DNA of 27,693 bases, from positions 1-27,693 of the forward strand of contig CALRHQ010000004.1 in the NCBI GenBank assembly GCA_943359415.1. The letters are read 5' to 3'. Origin of the DNA: Candidatus Peribacteria bacterium. Lineage in GTDB: Bacteria > Patescibacteriota > Gracilibacteria > UBA1369 > LOWO2-01-FULL-3. Made by a program: the position numbers and the translations under genes. Position 1 is the stretch's first letter; each line of letters opens with the position of its first letter. The notes beneath the pieces were generated by a model. The model did not search any database. It was not told the DNA's origin and saw only the letters and a program-made list of their open reading frames with translations. Below are positions 8,671 through 16,766 of the stretch, piece by piece.

Positions 8671-8729
8671 AAAAGTTGTTCAAAATAAAACATAAAAACA
8701 GAAAAAATAAGTGCAAAAGTTGTTCAAAA
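8671..8729. repeat. Direct repeat pair AAAAGTTGTTCAAAA, 44-bp period
   Basis: Two identical 15-mers at 8671-8685 and 8715-8729, 44 bp start to start (about four helical turns), just upstream of the rny -35 box. They could be binding sites for a regulator or replication protein; the low complexity of the region weakens this. Confidence 0.5.
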
Positions 8730-8742
8730 AATATTCAAGACT

Positions 8743-8771
8743 TTGCCATGACCTTTTTAATAAAGTATAAT
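8743..8771 (+). promoter_or_regulatory. Predicted rny promoter
   Basis: -35 TTGCCA (8743-8748), 17-nt spacer, -10 TATAAT (8766-8771). Start near 8778, leader about 36 nt to the ATG at 8814, A-rich and without a Shine-Dalgarno sequence. Confidence 0.7.
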
Positions 8772-8813
8772 AAGCCGGCAATATTTAAAGAGTTTTAATA
8801 AAAAACAGAAAAA

Positions 8814-10361
8814 ATGACACAAAACATATTAACAATTTTAATAACAGCAGTTTTAAGTGGAGTGGTTGTATATTTTTTTTACAAAGGTACGGACATTATA
8901 GATGTAGAGAAAAAGAAAAAAGAATCAGATGAACTTTTAGCAAAAACAAAAGAAGAGGCTGTTAAAATAAAAGAAGAAATATCTACAAAGGTTATTGATT
9001 TTAAAAAAACGTCAGAAGAAGACACAGAAAGAAGACAACAAAGAATAGTGAAAATAGAAGAATTGATGAATTCGAAAGAAAAATCACTTTTAAAAAAAGA
9101 AGAAAGGTTAAAAGAGTTAAAACTTAAGGTTGCAGCCGGGCAAGAGGAAACACAGAGTAGAGAAGAGGCTGTGAAAAGAATAGAAAAGAAGCAGGTGGAA
9201 GATTTATCTAAAAAAGCTGGTAAAACAGTTGAACAACAAAAAGAGGAAATTTTAAACAGCTATACTGTAAACTTGGAAAACGAGATGGTTGAGAAGCTCG
9301 CAAAAGAAGAGGAGTTTTTGAAAGAAAGCGCGCAAAAAACAGCGCAAAACATTTTAATAAACGTAATACAAAGAATCTCATCTCCAACATCAGTAGAGTC
9401 GAAATCTGTAAACATATTTGTTCCAAAAGATTTTATAAAAGGAAAAATTGTTGGGAAAAACGGGAAAAACATACAAGCATTTGAGGAACAGCTTGATGTG
9501 GCTGTGATTTTTAATGATTTACCAAATGTAATAAGCGTCTCTTGTTTTAATCTTGTTACTAGAAGAATCGCACAAGTTGCGATAGAAAAACTTATAAGGG
9601 TTCCCGGAGAAATAACAAAAGAAGTTGTTTTGAAAACAATAAAAGATGCAGGTGTTGATGTCGATAAAGAGTTGTATGGAATCGGAAGAGCAGCGTTGGA
9701 TCAAATGAAATTTAATCCGGAAACTGTAGATAAAGAGTTTATAAGAATAATAGGAAGGCTTGAGTATAGAACAAGTTATGGACAAAATATCATGAAACAC
9801 TCAATGGAGGTTGGTTGGGCCGCAATGATGCTTGGTGGGGAAATAGGTTTAGAAATTAACACATGTAAGGTCGCTGGATTTTTACATGACGTTGGTAAAG
9901 CAATTGATCAAGAACCTGGTGAAAAAGACGCACACGACAGAATCACAAAAGATCTTATGGAAAAATATGGACACTCTGAGGCGGAGGTTCATGCTGCCTG
10001 GACACATCATGACGCGGAAAAACAAAGAACACCAGAAGCATTGATAATAAAAGCGGCCGACGCTATTTCTGCAGGAAGACCGGGTGCAAGACAAGAATCA
10101 AGATACACATACACAGATAGAATACAGCAAATAGACGAAACAATTAAAGGGTTTAGTCAAATACAAAAATCATTTATTATGTCAGCAGGAAGAGACATAA
10201 GGGCGTTTGTTGATCCAGAGAAAACAAAAGATGAAGCAATGATAGAGGTGGCAAAAAATCTTGCAAGACAAATAGAAGAAAACGTTGTTTATCCTGGAAA
10301 AATAAGGGTAAATATAATTAGAAAATTGGAGAAAATAAGCATAGCATCTCCAACAAAATAA
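8814..10361 (+). CDS. rny: Ribonuclease Y
   Basis: A 515-residue membrane-anchored endoribonuclease that starts mRNA decay; length is typical (about 520). An N-terminal hydrophobic helix (residues 3-24) is followed by a long charged coiled coil rich in Glu and Lys (about 28-185), a KH RNA-binding domain with VPKDFIKGKIVGKNGKNIQ (about 197-262), then the HD phosphohydrolase domain (about 325-430) with HSMEVGW, the LHDVGK metal motif at H358-D359, and THHDAE further on. The tail VVYPGKIRVNIIRE-type sequence (here IIRKLEK) is conserved in the family. The downstream small YtxH-like gene starts 10 nt later and the VanW gene directly follows, so the three are likely co-transcribed. Confidence 0.97.
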   Translation: MTQNILTILITAVLSGVVVYFFYKGTDIIDVEKKKKESDELLAKTKEEAVKIKEEISTKVIDFKKTSEEDTERRQQRIVKIEELMNSKEKSLLKKEERLKELKLKVAAGQEETQSREEAVKRIEKKQVEDLSKKAGKTVEQQKEEILNSYTVNLENEMVEKLAKEEEFLKESAQKTAQNILINVIQRISSPTSVESKSVNIFVPKDFIKGKIVGKNGKNIQAFEEQLDVAVIFNDLPNVISVSCFNLVTRRIAQVAIEKLIRVPGEITKEVVLKTIKDAGVDVDKELYGIGRAALDQMKFNPETVDKEFIRIIGRLEYRTSYGQNIMKHSMEVGWAAMMLGGEIGLEINTCKVAGFLHDVGKAIDQEPGEKDAHDRITKDLMEKYGHSEAEVHAAWTHHDAEKQRTPEALIIKAADAISAGRPGARQESRYTYTDRIQQIDETIKGFSQIQKSFIMSAGRDIRAFVDPEKTKDEAMIEVAKNLARQIEENVVYPGKIRVNIIRKLEKISIASPTK

Positions 10362-10371
10362 CAAACAAATA

Positions 10372-10593
10372 ATGACAGAAGAAAAAAAAGAAGAAGGTTC
10401 GAAGATTCTTGATAAGGTTGTTATGGGCGCAATAATTGGAGGTGCAATAGGGTCCGTCTTAGGCGCATCTATAGCTCCTAAAAAAGGATCAGAAACAAGA
10501 AAAGAGCTTGGAGGGTTAGCATCAAAAGCAAAAGAAAAATCTTTCTCATTTTTACACAAACTTACGCATCTTTTTAGAAAAAAAGAGCAATAA
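10372..10593 (+). CDS. Small YtxH-like membrane protein
   Basis: 73 residues. A charged N-terminus is followed by one Gly/Ala-rich helix (VVMGAIIGGAIGSVLGASIAP, about 16-36) and then a Lys-rich amphipathic tail starting PKKGSETRKEL. The pattern (single glycine-zipper helix, APxxGxExRxxL, Lys-rich coil) is that of the YtxH/gas-vesicle-like family, general-stress membrane proteins of unknown biochemistry. It sits between rny and the VanW gene, with its TAA immediately followed by the next ATG, so translational coupling is likely. The family assignment is reasonable but the protein is short. Confidence 0.75.
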   Translation: MTEEKKEEGSKILDKVVMGAIIGGAIGSVLGASIAPKKGSETRKELGGLASKAKEKSFSFLHKLTHLFRKKEQ

Positions 10594-12363
10594 ATGAAAA
10601 TATTAAAAAAAATTATATTACCTGTCTTTATAGGAATAGTTTCCGGAATATTTTTTGCAGGAGCCGTTTTGGGCTCAAGAATTTATTTGGATGGTAAAAT
10701 CCCAAGAGGAACAATTGTTTCAGGAGTTAACATAGGATTTTTAACAAAAGAAGAAGCGATAAAAGAACTTTTAGAAGAAGAAGAAGGTTTTTTAAAAAAA
10801 GAGATAGAGGTTTCTCTTAAAGAAGAAACAAGTATAAGCACAATGAAAGACTTGGGTGTTGAATTTTTAACAAAAGAAACGATTGAGGAAATAAAATTAA
10901 TAGAATCAAAAAATAGTATATTTCCAAATTTTTCCACAAAAGGAGAGGTTAAAGATTTGATAGTAAAAGTAGATTCAGTAAAACTTCTAGAAGAATTAGA
11001 TGAAAAATTAAAAATAAAAAAGTTTTATCCTAAATCTGCGATATTCGAGGTTGATGATAAAAAGAATTTAATAGTAAAAGATGGGGAAGCTGGATATGTT
11101 GTAAAAGAAGAAAAGCTTATTAAGGAGATTACTCGGTCAACAAAAATCCTAAAACCTATAGATTTACGTATAGAAATTTCACCGGCACCTCCTGAGAAAA
11201 ACAAAGAAGATGTAGAAAAGGAAAGACCGGAAATGATAAAAAAACTTTCAAACACAATAACGCTTGAAGATCCTATATACAGGGATAATTGGTATGTGAA
11301 ACCTTTGAAAAGAATAGATTGGGTTGGATTTAAATGGGAAGAAGGAAAAATAATGGTAACGGTAAAAAAAGAAAAATTAAATGAATTCCTGGACGCAGAG
11401 GTTTCAAAATGGTTGGACGTAAAACCTGACGAAGTAAATATTCATACAAATGAAAAAGGAGAAGTTTTGATGGAAGGTGTCGGAAAAGATGGAGTAAAAA
11501 TACAAAGAGATCTTCTTTTGGCTGATTTCGAAAAAGCAATAAACGAAGAAAAATCAGAAATATCTATTCCTGTGGAAAAAATAGCACCAAAAATAACAGT
11601 TTCAGAAGATTTACAAAAACTTGGAATAAAAGAAAGGCTTAGTGTTGGACATACTTCGTATTACGGATCACCTGTAAACAGAAAACATAATATAAAAACA
11701 GGAGCAGAGAAATTTAACGGAAAATTGATAAAACCGGAGGAAACATTTTCTTTCAATAAAAATCTTGGAAGAGTCGATGGATCAACAGGGTACAGAAAAG
11801 AATTGGTTATAAAACCGGAAGGAACAATTCCGGAATTCGGTGGAGGAATATGCCAAGTTTCAACAACAATGTATCGAGCTATTTTATTCGCAGGAGTGCA
11901 GGTTGTTGAAAGAAACGAGCATTCTTACGCGGTTTCTTATTATTCTCAGGTTTTAGGGCATGGACTAGACGCTACAATCTATCTTGGTGGAGCAGATCTA
12001 AAGTTTTTAAATGACACTGGAAATGCGATTTTGGTTCAAACATTTGTAGATAAAGACAATGAACTTTATTTTATTTTTTATGGAACATCGGACGGAAGAT
12101 CTGTTGAAATGAAAGGACCGGAAATTTCAGGATATAAGTACCCAGGAGAAACTGTTTACGAAAAAACGCAGGATTTGCAAAAAGGCCAAACAAAACAGGT
12201 GGAAAAGGCACACACAGGTTTCAATGTTTTATGGAAAAGAATAATAACACTCAAGGATGGCGAGAAAAAAGAGGAACAAATAAGTACTCATTATAGGGCC
12301 GTGCCAAATAAAATACTCGTAGGCGACGCAGAAAACTCAAAAGATCCATCAATCGTGGATTAG
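10594..12363 (+). CDS. VanW-family surface protein with peptidoglycan-binding-like and G5-like domains
   Basis: 589 residues. An N-terminal membrane anchor (about 5-28) puts the rest outside the membrane. Two PG_binding_4-like regions (about 60-190 and 240-330) contain KEEAIKELLEE and similar motifs. The VanW domain is about 350-480: TGAEKFNGKLIKPEETFSFN, then FGGGICQVSTTMYRA with the conserved Cys, then RNEHSYAVSYY. A G5-like all-beta tail (about 505-575) has the Y-x-x-x-V-Y-x-K pattern. VanW proteins are found with vancomycin-resistance clusters and widely in Gram-positives and CPR; their biochemical role is unknown, and a wall-linked function is inferred from the domains. The start ATG directly abuts the stop of the YtxH-like gene. 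There is no resistance-cluster context here. Confidence 0.92.
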   Translation: MKILKKIILPVFIGIVSGIFFAGAVLGSRIYLDGKIPRGTIVSGVNIGFLTKEEAIKELLEEEEGFLKKEIEVSLKEETSISTMKDLGVEFLTKETIEEIKLIESKNSIFPNFSTKGEVKDLIVKVDSVKLLEELDEKLKIKKFYPKSAIFEVDDKKNLIVKDGEAGYVVKEEKLIKEITRSTKILKPIDLRIEISPAPPEKNKEDVEKERPEMIKKLSNTITLEDPIYRDNWYVKPLKRIDWVGFKWEEGKIMVTVKKEKLNEFLDAEVSKWLDVKPDEVNIHTNEKGEVLMEGVGKDGVKIQRDLLLADFEKAINEEKSEISIPVEKIAPKITVSEDLQKLGIKERLSVGHTSYYGSPVNRKHNIKTGAEKFNGKLIKPEETFSFNKNLGRVDGSTGYRKELVIKPEGTIPEFGGGICQVSTTMYRAILFAGVQVVERNEHSYAVSYYSQVLGHGLDATIYLGGADLKFLNDTGNAILVQTFVDKDNELYFIFYGTSDGRSVEMKGPEISGYKYPGETVYEKTQDLQKGQTKQVEKAHTGFNVLWKRIITLKDGEKKEEQISTHYRAVPNKILVGDAENSKDPSIVD

Positions 12364-12373
12364 AAGACATTTG

Positions 12374-12402
12374 TTGACGAAAGTTGAAAAAGTGTTTAAT
12401 AT
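12374..12402 (+). promoter_or_regulatory. Predicted promoter of the pentapeptide-repeat gene
   Basis: -35 TTGACG (12374-12379), 17-nt spacer, -10 TAATAT (12397-12402). Start near 12409, about 21 nt before the ATG at 12430; AGCAGG lies at 12412-12417. Confidence 0.65.
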
Positions 12403-12429
12403 TAGCTCCAAGCAGGTAAACAATTTAAA

Positions 12430-13110
12430 ATGGAGGCAGCTGTAGTTGCTGAACAATTAGTGCAAGCACCACGAATAAGAGTACCCACACTGGGCACGGA
12501 TCTTGTCGATCCGGCAACTGATGAACAAGCTATAGCTAAAATCGGAAGAGAACGAGTATCTACAGTCTTAGAAGATGGAAACTTAAACTCATTAGGGCTA
12601 ACACTATTGCAAGGAAACGCAGTGGAGTCGTTTAATGAATTAAGAAGTACTAATTTGGGTTGGAAGCCAGACCTTTCAGAGGGAAATTTCGAAGAAGGAC
12701 AGTTGGATGGAGTAAACTTAAGTGGGGTAAATTTGTGCAAAGCAAGATTTATTCACGCAAGCCTGAGGAATTCAAACTTAAGTGGAGCAAATCTTTCAGG
12801 AGCGCAAGTTTCATCTGCAAACTTAACAGGTGCAAATTTACAAAACACAAATTGTTCAGATGCTAATTTTTCAGATTCAACGTTGCATGGAGCAGACATA
12901 AGAGGAGCTAAAATGGCAACAGCAGAAATAGACACAGGATATTTGGCTGAAGTTGCAAACAGAAAGGGAAGACAGGTGAAAGTTTTAGATTTATTGAGAA
13001 TAAGAAGAAACGGTTCGACAACTCTTCCGGAAGTGTCAAACCCAGGCGTACAAAGAGAAATCTTATATATTGCAGGAAGAGAAATATCAGCCGAAAGCAT
13101 AATAATCTAA
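12430..13110 (+). CDS. Pentapeptide-repeat protein
   Basis: 226 residues. Residues about 77-165 are a run of A(N/D)LxX-type pentapeptides (GVNLSGVNL, NSNLSGANLSGAQ, SANLTGANLQ, DANFSDS, GADIRGAKM), which fold as a right-handed quadrilateral beta helix. Flanks are unlike: an N-terminal ~75 residues with no recognised motif and a basic C-terminal ~60 residues (KGRQVKVLDLLRIRR). A DNA repeat around AACTTAAGTGG at 12715 and 12775 is 60 bp apart, that is four pentapeptides or one helix turn, pointing to growth by duplication. Pentapeptide proteins range from gyrase protectors to unknowns; nothing here decides. It has its own promoter and ends 6 bp from the convergent TPR gene. Confidence 0.85.
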   Translation: MEAAVVAEQLVQAPRIRVPTLGTDLVDPATDEQAIAKIGRERVSTVLEDGNLNSLGLTLLQGNAVESFNELRSTNLGWKPDLSEGNFEEGQLDGVNLSGVNLCKARFIHASLRNSNLSGANLSGAQVSSANLTGANLQNTNCSDANFSDSTLHGADIRGAKMATAEIDTGYLAEVANRKGRQVKVLDLLRIRRNGSTTLPEVSNPGVQREILYIAGREISAESIII

Positions 13111-13116
13111 AAGGAA

Positions 13117-13866
13117 TTAAACCTTATTTTCATCATTTATGGCTTTTTTCACTTTTTTTAAATAATTTTTTGCTTCAGTATTTTCCGGTGAAAATTCTAT
13201 TATTTTTTTCAAAGCGTTGAGAGACTCTTCATAATTTTTGGAGTCCATTTGTAAATCCGCGATCAAAAACAAAAAATCAATATTTTCAGGATCCATATTG
13301 TGAGCCTTGTTTGCCGCAACAATTGCATTTGAGACTTGATCTAAGCTTCTATAAACCTGTGCAAGACTTATGAATCTTTGAGGTCTGGACGGATCTAAGA
13401 TGACAGCTCTTTGATAAGCCTCTTTTGCCGCTTCAAATTCTTGTTGTTGATAAAGTGCTAAGCCCAGATTGCTATAATGAACGGCGTCACCAGTAAGGTC
13501 ACCAAGCTGTTTGAAAAGAGCAGCCGCAGATGAATACATTTGTTTTTGCATATAAAGCATGGCCAATTTTTGTTGAGCTTCAATATTTGCCGGATCAATA
13601 GACATTGCCTGCACAAGCAATTTTATGGCTTCTTCTTCGTCCCCGACTTTAAGTTTTATATCAGCTTTTTCACAGAGAGCGGATATATCGATTTTTTCCT
13701 GTTTCGAAAGTTTTTTTGTATCATCAATCTCAAGAGGTTCCTCATCTATAAGCGATTTCTTTTCAGGCGCAGGTGTATTTTTTTTGACATTCAAGTAGTA
13801 AGCTCTATGAGCAAAAACCCCTACAAAAAGCGAAATACTCAAAAATAATAAAAGATAAGTCCACAT
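13117..13866 (-). CDS. Membrane-anchored TPR protein
   Basis: 249 residues. An N-terminal hydrophobic helix (about 2-20) acts as a membrane anchor, followed by a charged, proline-containing linker (about 28-60) and about five tetratricopeptide repeats (about 68-240), for example AIKLLVQAMSIDPANIEAQ, YSNLGLALYQQQEFEAAKEAYQRAV and ALKKIIEFSPENTEAKNYL. TPRs bind partner proteins; the partner is not known. It is the last gene of a minus-strand run, starting 4 nt after the holB stop, so it is probably co-transcribed with murF and holB. The family call is firm; the role is open. Confidence 0.9.
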   Translation of the reverse strand: MWTYLLLFLSISLFVGVFAHRAYYLNVKKNTPAPEKKSLIDEEPLEIDDTKKLSKQEKIDISALCEKADIKLKVGDEEEAIKLLVQAMSIDPANIEAQQKLAMLYMQKQMYSSAAALFKQLGDLTGDAVHYSNLGLALYQQQEFEAAKEAYQRAVILDPSRPQRFISLAQVYRSLDQVSNAIVAANKAHNMDPENIDFLFLIADLQMDSKNYEESLNALKKIIEFSPENTEAKNYLKKVKKAINDENKV

Positions 13867-13870
13867 AGTT

Positions 13871-14773
13871 CTATTTTAAAGAAAGCATTAAATTTTCCAA
13901 AACCAATTTTAAGTTTACATTTTTTTTAATCAAAGTCATAGCTTCGTCAATTTTAATAATAGTCCGAATGTGATCTTCTGCATTTTCTCCATTCAAAATT
14001 TTACTTCTTAAAACATTAGACAAAATACTTACAAAAGTTTCGAGCTTGCCTTCGTCTTCAGCAATATCATTTACATAAGAAAATCTGTCTGTGATATTTC
14101 TGTGTTCCAAAAAGAACATTACGTCACTATAAACTTTAATATAATTCGCAAGTTCCTCAGGATTTTCCATGAGGTTCACGGCCTTTCCTGTTTTTCCAAG
14201 AGAAAAAAGACTAACTTTTTTTATTACATCTTCGTCTTGTGTTGGGTACATTTCTCTAAGTTTTTTTTCGAGATATGTCGCAGAAACAACAGCAAAGTTT
14301 ACAACCCGAACTCGTGAAAGAATTGTTGGTAAAACGGCTCTAACATTATTTGTCGTCAAAATAAAAATGGTACGCTCAGGTGGCTCTTCAAGCATTTTTA
14401 AAAAGCTATTTGCAGCCTCGGTAGTCATCCTTTCTATAGTTTGTATAAGGAAAATTTTGTAATTTGATTGTCTTGTCATATTGCATCTTTCGATGATTTT
14501 ACGAACATCATCTATTTTTATGGATTCTTTGTCGTCAATAATCTCAATTGTATCCAAATGACAACCTTTTTCGACTTGAGTACACGTTGGACAGTCATGA
14601 CAAAAATCATTTGAACATTGTAAAATACCGGACATTTTTTTTGCCACGGTATTCTTTCCTACACTGTTTGGACCAGCCAAAAGATATGCATGAGAGATAT
14701 TTCCACTCAAAATATCAGACTCTATCAGGTTGAGCTGTTTTTCATGTCCGATTATAGACCAATTGTATTTCAT
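13871..14773 (-). CDS. holB: DNA polymerase III delta' subunit-like clamp-loader protein
   Basis: 300 residues of the AAA+ clamp-loader family: IIGHEKQLNLIE at the start, a P-loop-like GPNSVGKNT (34-42), a Cys cluster C53, C58, C61, C64 that would bind zinc, and MLEEPPERTIFILTTNN with PTILSRVR. The P-loop carries Asn at 41 where Thr/Ser is usual, and the SRC motif reads SRV, so ATP hydrolysis is doubtful; this fits delta', the stator of the clamp loader, which is often ATP-inactive. The first Cys spacing (4) is shorter than the usual 8. It lies between murF and a TPR gene, 8 nt after the murF stop. A dnaX paralogue is the alternative, but the short length and altered motifs favour delta'. Confidence 0.88.
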   Translation of the reverse strand: MKYNWSIIGHEKQLNLIESDILSGNISHAYLLAGPNSVGKNTVAKKMSGILQCSNDFCHDCPTCTQVEKGCHLDTIEIIDDKESIKIDDVRKIIERCNMTRQSNYKIFLIQTIERMTTEAANSFLKMLEEPPERTIFILTTNNVRAVLPTILSRVRVVNFAVVSATYLEKKLREMYPTQDEDVIKKVSLFSLGKTGKAVNLMENPEELANYIKVYSDVMFFLEHRNITDRFSYVNDIAEDEGKLETFVSILSNVLRSKILNGENAEDHIRTIIKIDEAMTLIKKNVNLKLVLENLMLSLK

Positions 14774-14781
14774 GAGCTTTT

Positions 14782-16089
14782 TTATAGTTTCTCCCAGACT
14801 TTTTCTTGTCTTACCAAAAGCTTTTTTGCATCTTCAGGCCGAGCCATAATCTCTTTTACAAATTTCTCAAGCCGTACGTTGTTCTGAGAACCTTTCACTA
14901 AAATTATATCTCCCTCTTCAATCTTTTTCTTGAAAAATTCCGCCGCCTCAACAGATGTATTAAAATAAAATACAGATTTTTCATCCATTCCTTTTCCAAG
15001 AGCTATTTCTCCGATCAGCTTGGCATTTCCTCCAACTGTAATCAAAACGTCCGCACTATCTTTTACTTCAGCTCCAACCAATTCATGTAAAGTTTTAGCA
15101 TCATCTCCAAGTTCATTCATATTTCCCAAAACGGCAATCCTTCTGTGAGGCTTATCCCCTTTTTTAAGGACACTATCTGCCTCTTTGGCAACATCATGCA
15201 ATGCCTTAAGTGATTCCTTCACTACTTCAGGAGAAGCATTGTAAGAACCATCTAAAATTGTTGAGCCATTTACTCCTTCGATAACATTCATTCTTCCGGG
15301 AGGAAGCCTGAATTTAGTTAGAGTATTCAGGGCATTTTGTAACGGAATAGCAAAAAGGTCCGCACAGATTATCGCAGGGGTAAGAACATAACATTGATAA
15401 CCGCCTACTATTGGAGCAGAAACATGCATTTTTATATCATGATGAGTTATCATAAAATTAACTCCATCAAGTGATGTTTTTGCAGAAGAAATCAAGTAAT
15501 CCGCTTCTTCATTTTTCCCAAAAGTAATCACACCCTTCTTTTTCCAGTTTTTTTCAAAATCATACAAAAAGCTATTGTCTGTGTTTAAAATTAATTTACC
15601 GTTTGGCTTAAGTGCATAAGCCAATTTTGATTTTTCACTAAAAATACCTTCAACATTTTCAAATTGCCCGCTATCCAAATGCCCAGGGTAAATATTTGTC
15701 ATAATAGCGACATCTGGTCTTGCAACGGAAGTCAGAAAATCCATATCTCCTGGCTTGTCTACGCCATATTCCAAAAGTAAGATTTCGCTATGATCTTTGA
15801 AGAGAGAATTAAATGCAGCTTTTATAAGAAGCCAAAACCAAGTTAATGCGGAAGAAAAACCGCTTGGAATATCCAAAATCGTAAGTAAAAGACCAAAATC
15901 GGAATTCATGCTTTTTTCGTTTCTTTTAACCTTAAACTGAGTATTTAAAACCGCAAAAATAGCATCTTTTGTGCTTGTTTTTCCCGCAGTTCCAGTCACA
16001 GCAATCACCTTTCCGGTAAATTTTTTCATCCTGTCTATAGCCAGCCTTTTCAGGATAAAAAGAACTAATTTTTTAAGAAAATTTTTCAT
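14782..16089 (-). CDS. murF: MurF-like Mur ligase lacking the usual N-terminal domain
   Basis: Cytoplasmic ATP-dependent ligase expected to add D-Ala-D-Ala to UDP-MurNAc-tripeptide. The ATP site VTGTAGKTSTKD is at residues 31-42, the central domain has EYGVDKPGDMDFL and MTNIYPGHLD, and the C-terminal domain has LDGSYNASPEVVKESL and VLGNMNELGD, which are MurF-type motifs. The chain is 435 residues from the ATG at 16089. The P-loop is about 70 residues nearer the start than in E. coli MurF, so the UDP-binding N-terminal domain is missing; a basic hydrophobic helix (MKNFLKKLVLFILKRL) takes its place and may touch the membrane. The TTG at 16107 is a poorer start, inside a hairpin. A different Mur ligase specificity cannot be excluded. 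Confidence 0.85.
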   Translation of the reverse strand: MKNFLKKLVLFILKRLAIDRMKKFTGKVIAVTGTAGKTSTKDAIFAVLNTQFKVKRNEKSMNSDFGLLLTILDIPSGFSSALTWFWLLIKAAFNSLFKDHSEILLLEYGVDKPGDMDFLTSVARPDVAIMTNIYPGHLDSGQFENVEGIFSEKSKLAYALKPNGKLILNTDNSFLYDFEKNWKKKGVITFGKNEEADYLISSAKTSLDGVNFMITHHDIKMHVSAPIVGGYQCYVLTPAIICADLFAIPLQNALNTLTKFRLPPGRMNVIEGVNGSTILDGSYNASPEVVKESLKALHDVAKEADSVLKKGDKPHRRIAVLGNMNELGDDAKTLHELVGAEVKDSADVLITVGGNAKLIGEIALGKGMDEKSVFYFNTSVEAAEFFKKKIEEGDIILVKGSQNNVRLEKFVKEIMARPEDAKKLLVRQEKVWEKL

Positions 16090-16112
16090 AAAAGAAACGC
16101 AATACAATTGCG
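16090..16112 (-). terminator. Weak terminator-like hairpin just upstream of murF
   Basis: On the minus strand, CGCAAT and ATTGCG pair around TGT (16098-16112), followed by TTTCTTTT and then the murF ATG. It may end the upstream orphan transcript or attenuate murF. The stem is only 6 bp (7 with a G-U). Confidence 0.35.
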
Positions 16113-16173
16113 CAGAGATACTACCATATCGGCCCGAAAATTGCGAGTAGTTTTGACTTAAAAATAGATACGA

Positions 16174-16665
16174 TTATGCGTATGGATTTTCGTCAGCAGG
16201 CGGACGATTCTCTTTTAAAGGAGTATGTCCGGAAGATGGAAAAGTCGCCAAGTCTTCTATAAAGCCTGGAACCCATGCTAAGGATTTAGCAATCCTTTCC
16301 ACTAGTGGACTTGAAATAGTTGGAAGCTCTTTTGTAGGAGCAGATTGAGACTTAACGTTGGCCAAAAGATTTTGCAATAAAGGCGTATTTTTACCAATAT
16401 CGTCGCCATAAAGATATTGTCCATCATTAACATTTATTGCAAACTGGAAAGATAAACTTGTTGCACCTTCTTCAAAAACAGTAACAACGCATCTCTCCGC
16501 CCCGACAGGCATAAGTTGTAAAACATAGTCTTTGTCCGAATCACTCGCCTTAAAAGACAAAGCCTCTCTTGGCCCAATTTGAGACAATAGCGAAAGTACA
16601 TCTTTTAAAGTATTTGGATCTAATCCTCGTTCTGCAGGGGTTGATGTAGCTAATTCTGAATTCAT
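16174..16665 (-). CDS. Hypothetical protein, 163 residues
   Basis: I do not recognise it. There is no signal peptide or membrane helix. The middle (about 35-85) reads like an alternating beta-strand domain (DKDYVLQLMPVG, RCVVTVFEEG, SLSFQFAINVNDGQYLYGDD). The C-terminal ~35 residues are proline-rich and probably disordered (SGHTPLKENRPPADENPYA). The ATG at 16665 follows a strong predicted promoter with a leader of about 30 nt. Base composition is more balanced than that of murF downstream. A gap of 84 nt and a hairpin separate it from murF. Confidence 0.65.
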   Translation of the reverse strand: MNSELATSTPAERGLDPNTLKDVLSLLSQIGPREALSFKASDSDKDYVLQLMPVGAERCVVTVFEEGATSLSFQFAINVNDGQYLYGDDIGKNTPLLQNLLANVKSQSAPTKELPTISSPLVERIAKSLAWVPGFIEDLATFPSSGHTPLKENRPPADENPYA

Positions 16666-16700
16666 AATGTAATTGTTATAATCTCCATTAAAGGAGGCCG

Positions 16701-16728
16701 ATTATAGAACTATTGCAAAAATAGTCAA
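16701..16728 (-). promoter_or_regulatory. Predicted promoter of the 163-residue orphan gene
   Basis: On the minus strand, -35 TTGACT (16723-16728), 16-nt spacer, -10 TATAAT (16701-16706). Confidence 0.7.
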
Positions 16729-16741
16729 TTAAATGCAAAAT
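16713..16741 (+). promoter_or_regulatory. Possible promoter of the lipoprotein cyclophilin gene
   Basis: -35 TTGCAA (16713-16718), 17-nt spacer, -10 CAAAAT (16736-16741, four of six). It overlaps the divergent promoter on the other strand. It would place transcription start after the ATG at 16740, supporting the ATG at 16767. Confidence 0.4.
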
Positions 16742-16766
16742 GTTCATACCTTTAACCAATCAAAAT

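Larger units (their letters stand above)
8510..8813. other. Divergent dnaN/rny intergenic region, very AT-rich, with short repeats
   Basis: About 300 bp without a gene. It holds the two divergent promoters, a 9-bp inverted repeat (8626-8634 and 8648-8656, 13-nt gap, arms AAATAAGAC/GTCTTATTT), and a 15-bp perfect direct repeat AAAAGTTGTTCAAAA at 8671-8685 and 8715-8729, with a degraded relative around 8615-8630. I see no match to the consensus DnaA box TTATCCACA, so calling this oriC is not supported, although dnaN often lies near the origin. Confidence 0.5.

Noticed and set aside
8510..8813. oriC next to dnaN
   Set aside because: No TTATCCACA-type DnaA boxes and no dnaA in view; only repeats and promoters can be supported.
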